22,295 bases of DNA. Origin: JBOFLO01 sp051657905. GTDB lineage: Bacteria > Patescibacteriota > Gracilibacteria > UBA1369. Where the stretch lies: assembly GCA_051657905.1 (NCBI GenBank), contig JBOFLO010000056.1:1-22295 (forward strand), in the 5' to 3' direction. A program made the translations under genes and the position numbers. The notes under the pieces were generated by a model, which worked only from the letters and a program-made list of their open reading frames with translations, was not told where the DNA came from and searched no databases. This document shows positions 7,177 to 13,102 of the stretch, in pieces (position 1 is the stretch's first letter; each line of letters opens with the position of its first letter).

Positions 7177-8094
7177 ATGCTAAGACAGAAGTCTGAAAAT
7201 CTCTCCAATCTGAGTGAATATCAGCAAAAACAAATCAAAACTGCCAAATACTGGCTTCATGATAATGCTGCTGTTATTGGAAATATCGCTATTCTAGCTG
7301 CCTTAAATACAGAAGAAAAAGAGCTTTCCATCAATGAAATCGCCCAAATTGCCGAATTAACCAGCATCTGTGAGAAAACTGCCACCTCAGTTCAACAGGC
7401 TTTAAACTTCAGCAGAAGTAACCCGGACAGTAACGAACTTTTCATATATTTAACAACTTTCCGCGAACAAATCCGTCAGGATATTGCCAGCATTATGGCC
7501 ATGGTAAAAACCTCCGATATTTTTGATCAGGAAATCAAAGAGCATGTTCAGGCGCTCAAATATAATGAAAATGATTTACACACTGAAGCACTCCACTCAT
7601 TCGAAATTTCCGAAATAATCTCTCGCCTCAGCCAAGAATACGCTAAAGGCTTAATTGTAACTTTGAATTACGACAATCAACCGATTCATGCAGATAAAGC
7701 CCACTTAATTAGAATTTTCATCAATATTTTCAGCAATGCCCGCAAATACACCCCAGCCGGCACAACTTTAAATATTGAAATCAAAAAACAAAATCAAGAA
7801 ACTCTAATAAGTATTACCGACAACGGCCCCGGCTTTTCCGGAAATCCCCAAAAACTCCTAGCTTTACACTCCCAAGACAAATCCGAACACGCCAGCCAGG
7901 GCCATGGAATCGGCCTATCTTATTGTCATGACGCAATCCAAGACCACGGTGGCAGATTACAATTATTCAACCGAGCCGACCTCCCAGGCGAAACAAAATC
8001 CGGCGCAGTTTTCCTAATCACCCTCCCGGATCCCTCACCACGCCAAAGCCAAGTAACCTACAAAAAATCCCAACCGGAAATCAAAATTGCCTAA
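7177..8094 (+). CDS. Soluble sensor histidine kinase-like protein
   Basis: A 305-residue protein with no membrane segment. The C-terminal half is a HATPase_c (GHKL) domain. It has an N-box around FINIFSNARKYTP (Asn187), a G1 box DNGPGF at 215-220, a G2 box GHGIGL at 242-247 and a final GAVFLITLP strand, as in histidine kinases. The N-terminal half (1-150) is helical. His28 in YWLHDNAAVIGN could be the phosphoacceptor in a degenerate H-box, but it lies unusually near the N-terminus, and a canonical HE/HD-x-R-N-P motif is absent. No receiver domain is fused and no response regulator gene is adjacent. It may be a cytosolic two-component kinase with an unlinked partner, or a GHKL ATPase with another role. 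It has its own strong promoter, and a DUF1398 gene follows after 60 bases. Confidence 0.8.
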   Translation: MLRQKSENLSNLSEYQQKQIKTAKYWLHDNAAVIGNIAILAALNTEEKELSINEIAQIAELTSICEKTATSVQQALNFSRSNPDSNELFIYLTTFREQIRQDIASIMAMVKTSDIFDQEIKEHVQALKYNENDLHTEALHSFEISEIISRLSQEYAKGLIVTLNYDNQPIHADKAHLIRIFINIFSNARKYTPAGTTLNIEIKKQNQETLISITDNGPGFSGNPQKLLALHSQDKSEHASQGHGIGLSYCHDAIQDHGGRLQLFNRADLPGETKSGAVFLITLPDPSPRQSQVTYKKSQPEIKIA

Positions 8095-8154
8095 TTAAAT
8101 TTCTCAATCAAAAAAGTTTTATGTTATTTTTAGATAAATAAATTTAAAAATATC

Positions 8155-8589
8155 ATGACTGATTTAATTGAAAAATTACAGGCTGCCCAAAGCCATGCCC
8201 TAGCCAACCGACCAAAAGTCGGAGGTTTCCCATATTTGGCCGAATGCTTAAGACAAGCCGGCGTCCAACATAATTACTGGGAACTTCCTAGTTGTCAGAG
8301 CATTTATGTGATGAACGATGGCTCTGTAGTTAACCAAGGAACGCCATTGATAACAGGAATGGCAGATGTCCCAGTCTTTAATGAAGAAGCCTTAATAACA
8401 GCCTTAAGAACTAACCAAGCAGGGGACAGCACTTTCCCAGAATTTCTCCAGTCAGCCTGGCAATCCGGCATTATCAAATATCATGTAGATTTTTCCAAAC
8501 ACCTCGTAACTTATTATGGAGCTAATAGTCAAAGTTATAAGGAGTTTTATCCCGAAGTAGAAGTTAAAATGCCTGAAACTTCGCTCTAG
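8155..8589 (+). CDS. DUF1398 family protein
   Basis: A 144-residue soluble protein. The C-terminal part, NQAGDSTFPEFLQSAWQSGI followed by a VDFSKHLVTYY strand, matches the pattern of DUF1398 proteins such as E. coli YbcV (Gln-x-Gly-x-Thr-x-Pro-x-Phe, then a Gly-Ile and a Tyr-Tyr strand). The N-terminal part has the amphipathic helix typical of the family and a Val-x-x-Asn-Tyr-Trp segment. The function of the family is not established. The Gln-rich, mixed composition carries no catalytic signature I can name. The gene lies 60 bases after the kinase gene on the same strand and could be co-transcribed. It ends TAG and is convergent with the next gene after 17 bases. Confidence 0.7.
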   Translation: MTDLIEKLQAAQSHALANRPKVGGFPYLAECLRQAGVQHNYWELPSCQSIYVMNDGSVVNQGTPLITGMADVPVFNEEALITALRTNQAGDSTFPEFLQSAWQSGIIKYHVDFSKHLVTYYGANSQSYKEFYPEVEVKMPETSL

Positions 8590-8606
8590 CTAATTAGAAA
8601 ATAAGT

Positions 8607-8972
8607 CTAAGCCTCATGGTTTTGATCAAGTCTTACAGAATTCCTTTCAAAAATAGTATCTTCAATTTGCTGATCTATTTTTCTGACAATCTCAGCCATT
8701 TTATCCATAATCGTCCCAAATTTCTTCAGATATAATTTTTCAAAATGATTTTCAAAACTCTGTTCAGTAGTTTTACCCCATTTTTCCACCAAAATCAGCA
8801 ATTCTTGATAGCTTTCAGAGTCCACATCCTCGCTTCTCATCATTCCAATATATAAATTGTCCAGCATAGTTGCTCTTTCCTTTAATGAAGCTCGCCCCAA
8901 TTGTTCATCCAGCTGTTGAATACCATGGGTGGATTTTTCAGCTGCAGCCTTTATTCCTTTATATTTATTCAT
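8607..8972 (-). CDS. Hypothetical helical protein, about 121 residues
   Basis: I do not recognise this family. From ATG 8972 the protein begins MNKYKGIKAAAEKSTHGIQQ and is almost wholly predicted helix: charged and amphipathic, one Trp, no Cys and no signal or membrane segment. Its end, IVRKIDQQIEDTIFERNSVR, looks like a coiled coil. An upstream in-frame ATG at 9005 would add 11 residues (MFKCALNIIEF). I prefer 8972 because a good promoter (-35 TTGACA at 9024-9019, -10 at 9001-8996) overlaps the longer start and would put its ATG upstream of the predicted transcription start. A helix-bundle adaptor or regulator is possible, but nothing specific can be said. Confidence 0.6.
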   Translation of the reverse strand: MNKYKGIKAAAEKSTHGIQQLDEQLGRASLKERATMLDNLYIGMMRSEDVDSESYQELLILVEKWGKTTEQSFENHFEKLYLKKFGTIMDKMAEIVRKIDQQIEDTIFERNSVRLDQNHEA

Positions 8973-8995
8973 AAATTCAATTATATTAAGCGCAC

Positions 8996-9024
8996 ATTTA
9001 AACATGCTTAAATAGGCTTGTCAA
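8996..9024 (-). promoter_or_regulatory. Promoter for the helical hypothetical gene
   Basis: On the minus strand TTGACA (9024-9019), a 17-base spacer and TTAAAT (9001-8996) are preceded by an extended -10 TG. A second, perfect TATAAT lies at 8985-8980, only 8 bases before ATG 8972, but has no -35. Either promoter supports the internal start at 8972. Confidence 0.5.
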
Positions 9025-9075
9025 TAAACGCTCTTTTGCTCAAGCCAATAATGAAAATTGCTTAATAAAATTTCC

Positions 9076-9327
9076 CTATTTATTAAACAAAACATCCAAA
9101 TCAACCTCCAAATTTTCCAACCCCTTTTTCACAGTGCCTTTCGCATCCTCCACCGACTTATTATAAATATCCTTCCCCACAGCCTCCAAAAAGAAATCCA
9201 AAATCTCCTCCGCCGCCAAAACCCCAATCTCCTCATCCCTCTCAGCATTAAAATAATCAACAATTTCTCTAATTATCTTTGCTTTTCTTTCCTCTGGGAT
9301 TGCCCAATTGCTTTTTATGGTTTTCAT
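9076..9327 (-). CDS. DUF2164 family protein
   Basis: An 83-residue protein matching DUF2164. It has a basic start (PEERKAKIIREIVDYFNAER), the hallmark DEEIGVLAAEEILDFFLEAVG and the ending GKDIYNKSVEDAKGTVKKGL. The family is small, helical and of unknown function, widespread in bacteria. Members are usually 75-90 residues, so this one is full length. It lies 21 bases downstream of the Nudix gene in the same direction and is probably translated from the same mRNA. It ends TAG. The gap to the next minus-strand gene holds a weak AT hairpin without a U-run and the promoter of that gene. Confidence 0.82.
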   Translation of the reverse strand: MKTIKSNWAIPEERKAKIIREIVDYFNAERDEEIGVLAAEEILDFFLEAVGKDIYNKSVEDAKGTVKKGLENLEVDLDVLFNK

Positions 9328-9348
9328 ATATCTTGAAACTTAATTTTA

Positions 9349-9765
9349 CTATTTTAGTATGCCCTTTCTAGCTAAAAAAGTCAGTTTTTCTCCATCCAAC
9401 TCCTCAATATCATACCACCTCGCCTCCACCACATCATGCCCCGCCTTATTAACAATTTCCCCTTCAATCTCCACATCAAAAACAATCCCCACATGCTGCA
9501 AATTAACCATAATCTCACCCTCCCCATAACTAACCGAATTCTGCAAAACCTTCCGCAATTTAAAACTCCTCACCCCCACCCCAAGCTCCTCCAGAATCTC
9601 CCGCTCCAAACATTCCTCCACACTCTCCCCAAACTCAATTTTCCCACCAGGCAAATCCAACATCCCGGTATAAGGCCCTCGTCCTTTTAAGATTAAAGCA
9701 ATTTCTGCTCCTTTCCTCACCACTCCATAGACACCAACATGCACTCTATTTTGTGACATTTCCAT
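9349..9765 (-). CDS. Nudix hydrolase
   Basis: A 138-residue Nudix hydrolase. The Nudix box GKIEFGESVEECLEREILEE followed by Leu-Gly-Val fits G-x5-E-x7-REUXEEXGU exactly, giving the metal-binding Glu pair. The N-terminal strand VHVGVYGVVRKGAEIALILK and the LDLPGG turn are typical of the small MutT/NUDT-type subgroup. The enzyme hydrolyses a nucleoside diphosphate linked to some moiety X; the substrate, for example oxidised dNTPs or dinucleotides, cannot be set from sequence. The start could be ATG 9765 or the ATG two codons later. It heads a two-gene unit with DUF2164. The 77-base divergent gap to the nuclease-like gene is AT-rich and holds no clear promoter. Confidence 0.88.
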   Translation of the reverse strand: MEMSQNRVHVGVYGVVRKGAEIALILKGRGPYTGMLDLPGGKIEFGESVEECLEREILEELGVGVRSFKLRKVLQNSVSYGEGEIMVNLQHVGIVFDVEIEGEIVNKAGHDVVEARWYDIEELDGEKLTFLARKGILK

Positions 9766-9842
9766 TTGGTTTAGTTGATTTAGGTTTGCAATCTATTAAT
9801 ATAAAAAGAACTGACTGATCAAATATATACTTAATTATTAAT

Positions 9843-10406
9843 ATGAAACAATTGCATGAAAGTACAGAGGGAGAGGATATAATCGAATACTATCTAGAAG
9901 ACCAAGGAATTAAATTCCAAAGAGAAGTTGAAATTAATGGACTCTCAAATGACACAAAATCTTATCGCAAAGCTGATTTCTACTTACCAAAATATAAAAT
10001 TTATGTCGAATTCCTTGGCTTATGGAACAATCCGGAAAGAAAGCAGGAATACATAGAAAAGATAAAAACCTACGAATTTAATAAAGTTCCTTGTATTTAC
10101 ATTTACCCAGAAAATCTTGGAATTCTAGGTGAAATCTTTTATATGAGAATGCATCAGCAATTTAAAAAATACCCAACCTTATCTCCTCAATCAGCTCTAT
10201 TTACATTATGGAAATTCAATAAAATCTTCTGGTTATCAATAACTGTGTGTGCTGGGCTCTTTTTGGGTCTTGTTTTAATTGAAAACACTTTTAATGGAAC
10301 ACTACATGTCAGTAATAATTCAATTATTTTTCCAATCATCGTCCTAGCAATTTCGCTTTTATACGCCCTAAAATTACTTTTATTCAAAAAGAAAAAGCTA
10401 TATTAA
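9843..10406 (+). CDS. Membrane-anchored PD-(D/E)XK nuclease-like protein
   Basis: A 187-residue protein in two parts. Residues 1-115 look like a restriction-endonuclease-fold domain: an early Glu-rich helix (EGEDIIEYYLEDQGIKFQRE), then KADFYLPKYKIYVEFLGL, where Asp45 and Glu55 would be metal ligands, and a CIYIYPENL strand. The DFYLPxYxIYVEF pattern is known from nuclease-like domains attached to helicases and stand-alone PD-(D/E)XK proteins; the usual Lys two residues after Glu is replaced here by Leu. Residues about 130-152 and 160-181 are membrane helices, and a Lys-rich tail KKKKLY faces the cytosol by the positive-inside rule. Unlike its neighbours the gene has G exceeding C on the plus strand. 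It ends 33 bases from tRNA-Gly. It could be an acquired defence or DNA-uptake gene; the function is inferred and uncertain. Confidence 0.65.
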   Translation: MKQLHESTEGEDIIEYYLEDQGIKFQREVEINGLSNDTKSYRKADFYLPKYKIYVEFLGLWNNPERKQEYIEKIKTYEFNKVPCIYIYPENLGILGEIFYMRMHQQFKKYPTLSPQSALFTLWKFNKIFWLSITVCAGLFLGLVLIENTFNGTLHVSNNSIIFPIIVLAISLLYALKLLLFKKKKLY

Positions 10407-10438
10407 TCATATAACTTTATTCTTTATAAATTTCTACA

Positions 10439-10514
10439 TGGAGCGGGTGAGGGGAATCGAACCCCTATCTCCAGCTTGGAAGGCTAGCATAATAAGCCGC
10501 TATACTACACCCGC
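10439..10514 (-). tRNA. tRNA-Gly(UCC) with encoded CCA
   Basis: The minus strand folds into a full cloverleaf. The acceptor stem GCGGGTG pairs with CACCCGC, and the discriminator T is followed by encoded CCA at 10441-10439. The D arm is GTAT/TTAT-like with 3 good pairs, as in E. coli tRNA-Gly(UCC). The anticodon stem CTAGC/GCTGG closes the loop CTTCCAA, giving anticodon UCC (reads GGA and GGG). The T arm is AGGGG-TTCGATT-CCCCT. The length of 76 bases includes CCA. A promoter-like element lies upstream at 10583-10555 and the gene lies downstream of the rlmK-like gene on the same strand. No UCA-anticodon tRNA is seen. Confidence 0.96.
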
Positions 10515-10554
10515 TAATTGTATTGGAACGCAGATATTTCTTTTCTGCCCGCCA

Positions 10555-10583
10555 ATATTACTTAAAATCCCTCTCAAATTCAA
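10555..10583 (-). promoter_or_regulatory. Candidate promoter for tRNA-Gly
   Basis: On the minus strand TTGAAT (10583-10578), a 17-base spacer and TAATAT (10560-10555) predict a start near 10549, about 35 bases before the mature tRNA end. Both hexamers match at 4 of 6 positions. The element lies just past the rlmK-like terminator, which makes an independent promoter sensible. Confidence 0.4.
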
Positions 10584-10597
10584 CTGATTTTTCAGCC

Positions 10598-10632
10598 AAA
10601 ACATTGCGATGGCCCGCAACCGCCACCCAATG
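10598..10632 (-). terminator. Intrinsic terminator of the rlmK-like operon
   Basis: Three bases after the stop of the rlmK-like gene, the minus strand forms a stem of CATTG/CAATG plus GGTGGC/GCCATC with one bulged G, one G-U pair and an 8-base loop. Four T residues follow (plus strand A10598-10601). The stem is long and GC-rich inside; the short U-run lowers certainty. Confidence 0.6.
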
Positions 10633-10635
10633 CCC

Positions 10636-11910
10636 TTATTTCAACCCCTTCCGCTTCTTCAAAAGGAAAGAATGATGAATCTGGCTATGTGGATCACGTG
10701 AAGATTTACTGTCTTTGAAGTCCAAAGGAATAGTTTTGTCCGTCAAATTGCTGATTTCATAAGTTGTCCACAAATCCGGCGACATTTTGAAATCCAGACA
10801 ATTATTGGAAAAGAAAATATATCCTCCCGGCACCAGCAGTTCCGCCGCTGCTTTCAACAACTTATTATGATCTCTCAAAACGCTGAAATTACTTTCTTTA
10901 TTACGTGAAAAGGTTGGGGGATCAATCACCAAAATATCAAATTTCAACCCCTTCTTCCCCGCATAAGTAATAAACTCAAAACTCTCCATATTAATCACCC
11001 AGTGATTATCCTTAGGCAAACCATTCAATTCCAGATTGCGTCTAGCCCACTCACAGTACTTACGCGATAAATCAACCGTATAAGTCTTCAATGCCCCACC
11101 CAAGCCCGCATAAACCGAAAATGACCCGGTATAAGCAAAAAGATTCCCCACCACCAACCCTTTCGCCATTTTCCCAATCAATTTCCGCGCCTCCCGATGA
11201 TCCAAAAATAATCCCGTATCCAAATAATCCTGCAAATTGATCAAAAATTTCCCGCCATTTTCTTCCAACACAAATTCATGGCTAATTACTTCCTCCTCCG
11301 AAGCCTTTTCCCCAGACTTAATCGCCTGATCTCCCTCCAACATCCCTTTCACCGCCACATATCTCATTTTATAATGAAACTCATCACAACCAGATAATTC
11401 CTGCACCAAAGCCTCAAAAGCCTGCTTCGCCTCACTCAATTCCTTCCAGCCATTTTCGCTGTAAATCTGCACCACCGCTTTATTTAAATATTTATCTATA
11501 GAAATCGGCAATTTCAATTCATCACGCCCCGCCAATCGGTAAGCCTGCAAATCCCCCACATAGGCGCGACGTTTTTCAATCGCTTTCTGTAAAGATTGTT
11601 TCAAACGCATCAAATCCCAAGGTTGAGGCGGTCGAGGTTTTTTGCTGAAAAATCCACCTTTACCAAAAAATTTTGGTTTACCACGAAACCCACCAGCAGG
11701 TTTTCCAAACGGTCCGCTAGGTTTATCTTTAAATCCACCATCCGAATTTCCCGTACTTGCAGCACGAGCTTCCATTTTTTTATAAGGCTTAATCGGTCTC
11801 TCCCCTTCAGCTCTTCTTTTAAATCCACCACTACGTCCCCCAGCCACACGCGCATTCTGCGGCCGAGAAGTTCTTCTATGATTGTCCTGTCCACTATAAT
11901 TATCCGCCAT
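10636..11910 (-). CDS. RlmK-like 23S rRNA methyltransferase with disordered N-terminal tail
   Basis: A 424-residue class I SAM-dependent methyltransferase. Residues about 120-420 follow the RlmK half of E. coli RlmKL, which makes m7G2069 in 23S rRNA. The segment QAYRLAGRDELKLPISIDKY is followed by YLDTGLFLDHREARKLIGKM (228-247), SAM motif NLFAYTGSFSVYAGLGG at about 256-272, VDLSRKYCEWARRNL, the catalytic-loop DPPTF at 330-334 and FFSNN in the last strands. The RlmL half is absent. In its place lies a tail of about 100 residues dominated by Gly, Arg, Lys, Phe and Pro (GGRSGGFKRR, GGFRGKPKFFGKGGFF), low-complexity and probably disordered and RNA-binding. The gene is 12 bases after the 103-residue gene and ends just before a terminator. 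The start at ATG 11910 keeps the tail; the shorter form from Met101 would lose it. Confidence 0.85.
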   Translation of the reverse strand: MADNYSGQDNHRRTSRPQNARVAGGRSGGFKRRAEGERPIKPYKKMEARAASTGNSDGGFKDKPSGPFGKPAGGFRGKPKFFGKGGFFSKKPRPPQPWDLMRLKQSLQKAIEKRRAYVGDLQAYRLAGRDELKLPISIDKYLNKAVVQIYSENGWKELSEAKQAFEALVQELSGCDEFHYKMRYVAVKGMLEGDQAIKSGEKASEEEVISHEFVLEENGGKFLINLQDYLDTGLFLDHREARKLIGKMAKGLVVGNLFAYTGSFSVYAGLGGALKTYTVDLSRKYCEWARRNLELNGLPKDNHWVINMESFEFITYAGKKGLKFDILVIDPPTFSRNKESNFSVLRDHNKLLKAAAELLVPGGYIFFSNNCLDFKMSPDLWTTYEISNLTDKTIPLDFKDSKSSRDPHSQIHHSFLLKKRKGLK

Positions 11911-11922
11911 CGTCTCTAAATA

Positions 11923-12234
11923 TTATATTTTAAAATTCGGTAGAATCTTTTTAAAGAATTCTCCATGTTTGTAAATTCTATCCACTCGTATCTCTCTATC
12001 TCGACGCAACCTATCACATTCATCCGAAGGCCCAAAAGCTATACATTTATAACCATAATTCTTCAAAATCAACATCGCTTGCGGCGCATCCAAATCCACC
12101 ATAATCAAATCAAAACCTTCCGGATCAAAACCCGACACGGCTATATTCACCGTGTCGATTTTTTTTGCTTCTAATTGTTCAACTATCCTGGATTTCGTAA
12201 TCACATCCTTACTAACAATTCCCACCATCGACAT
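11923..12234 (-). CDS. Small receiver-like protein, 103 residues, unassigned
   Basis: I cannot assign this to a named family. The pattern looks like a shortened CheY-type alpha/beta fold. The first strand MSMVGIVSK is followed by a helix (KSRIVEQLEAKK), a strand (DTVNIAV), FDLIMVDLDAPQ resembling the phosphoacceptor strand (FDLIxxD), a helix, YKCIAFGPSD, and a final basic helix. The paired acidic residues of a true receiver after strand 1 are missing (VSKDV has only one Asp), so phosphorylation is doubtful. It lies between the SPFH gene (58 bases upstream) and the rlmK-like gene (12 bases downstream), all on the minus strand. It may be a degenerate receiver or a small sensor. The 58-base gap contains TATATA-like sequence and no clear terminator. 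Confidence 0.6.
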   Translation of the reverse strand: MSMVGIVSKDVITKSRIVEQLEAKKIDTVNIAVSGFDPEGFDLIMVDLDAPQAMLILKNYGYKCIAFGPSDECDRLRRDREIRVDRIYKHGEFFKKILPNFKI

Positions 12235-12292
12235 ATATTTTCGTTTATATAATTCATTTCCCGCGTCTCCGCATTTCAGCGTTTACTCTCGA

Positions 12293-13084
12293 TTATTGAA
12301 TATTCAAAATCGGTAATGCTCCATTTTCTCCCATATAGTAGTAAGGCAAAATTCCATTCCATTTTTCTACCATTTTCAACTGTACCAAGCCATTATTATC
12401 TTTCAAAGCTTCCCCCTGAATACGAATAGATTCCGCATCCGCTCTAGCAGTTTCAATAATTTGTTGCGCTTCAATTTGAATTCTCTTCAAATCATTTTCC
12501 GCTTTCAAAGCATTTTGTACCGCAGTTTGTTTCGCTTCAATTGATTCATTAAATTCCGGAGAGAAATTGAAATTCACAATCGAAACATCATCAATCACAA
12601 TTCCATATTCATTCATTCTTGCACTCAAAGAATCAAAAATTGATTGTTTAACTAATGCACGTTGTGTAATCAATTCTTCGGCAGTGTATTGAGCAGTTGA
12701 GGCTTTAACGCTTTCCTGAATCGCTGGACTGATAATTCTTTCATCAAAATAAATTCCCACTTCCTGATAAATCTGACCAACTTTTCCTGGATCAACATGA
12801 TAGTTAACCGCCACTTCTCCCTGAATTGATTGTAAATCTTTGGACGCCGCATCCACCAAATCCTGAATTTTTTGAGTTCTCACATCCATAATAACCACTT
12901 CACTGATTATTGGAATTTGGAAATGCAAACCCGGTTCATAAACAGTTTTGATATTACCAAATTGCAATAAAATCCCTCTTTCCCCTGGGTTAATCACCGC
13001 AAAAACTGTTCCAATGGTAAATAGAGCAAAAAACGCTACCAGAATACCTAAACCAATTAAGCATCCTTTAAATCCCTGATTCAT
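12293..13084 (-). CDS. Prohibitin/SPFH (Band 7) domain membrane protein
   Basis: A 263-residue protein of the prohibitin/HflC/stomatin type. A single N-terminal membrane segment (about residues 8-31, GLGILVAFFALFTIGTVFAV) is followed by the SPFH start NPGERGILLQFGNIK, the PGLHFQIPI motif and DVRTQKIQD. A long helical region then ends IEAQQIIETARADAESIRIQ, typical of prohibitins. SPFH proteins assemble into ring-like membrane scaffolds that organise proteases (FtsH) or envelope enzymes. Here the gene begins 18 bases after the stop of the PBP1A gene on the same strand, so the two are very probably co-transcribed. A role in placing or protecting the wall synthase is a reasonable inference. The usual HflK partner is absent from the window. 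Confidence 0.9.
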   Translation of the reverse strand: MNQGFKGCLIGLGILVAFFALFTIGTVFAVINPGERGILLQFGNIKTVYEPGLHFQIPIISEVVIMDVRTQKIQDLVDAASKDLQSIQGEVAVNYHVDPGKVGQIYQEVGIYFDERIISPAIQESVKASTAQYTAEELITQRALVKQSIFDSLSARMNEYGIVIDDVSIVNFNFSPEFNESIEAKQTAVQNALKAENDLKRIQIEAQQIIETARADAESIRIQGEALKDNNGLVQLKMVEKWNGILPYYYMGENGALPILNIQ

Positions 13085-13102
13085 AAATATGTGTTATTAT
13101 TT

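Noticed and set aside
10407..10438. att-like duplication of the tRNA 3' end marking an integrated element
   Set aside because: I looked for a copy of the tRNA 3' end on the far side of the nuclease-like gene (9766-9842) and did not see one; no integrase gene is present.
11596..11919. Overlapping frames opposite and within the rlmK-like tail
   Set aside because: They arise from the repetitive Gly/Lys/Arg codons of the tail and show no domain or start-site support.
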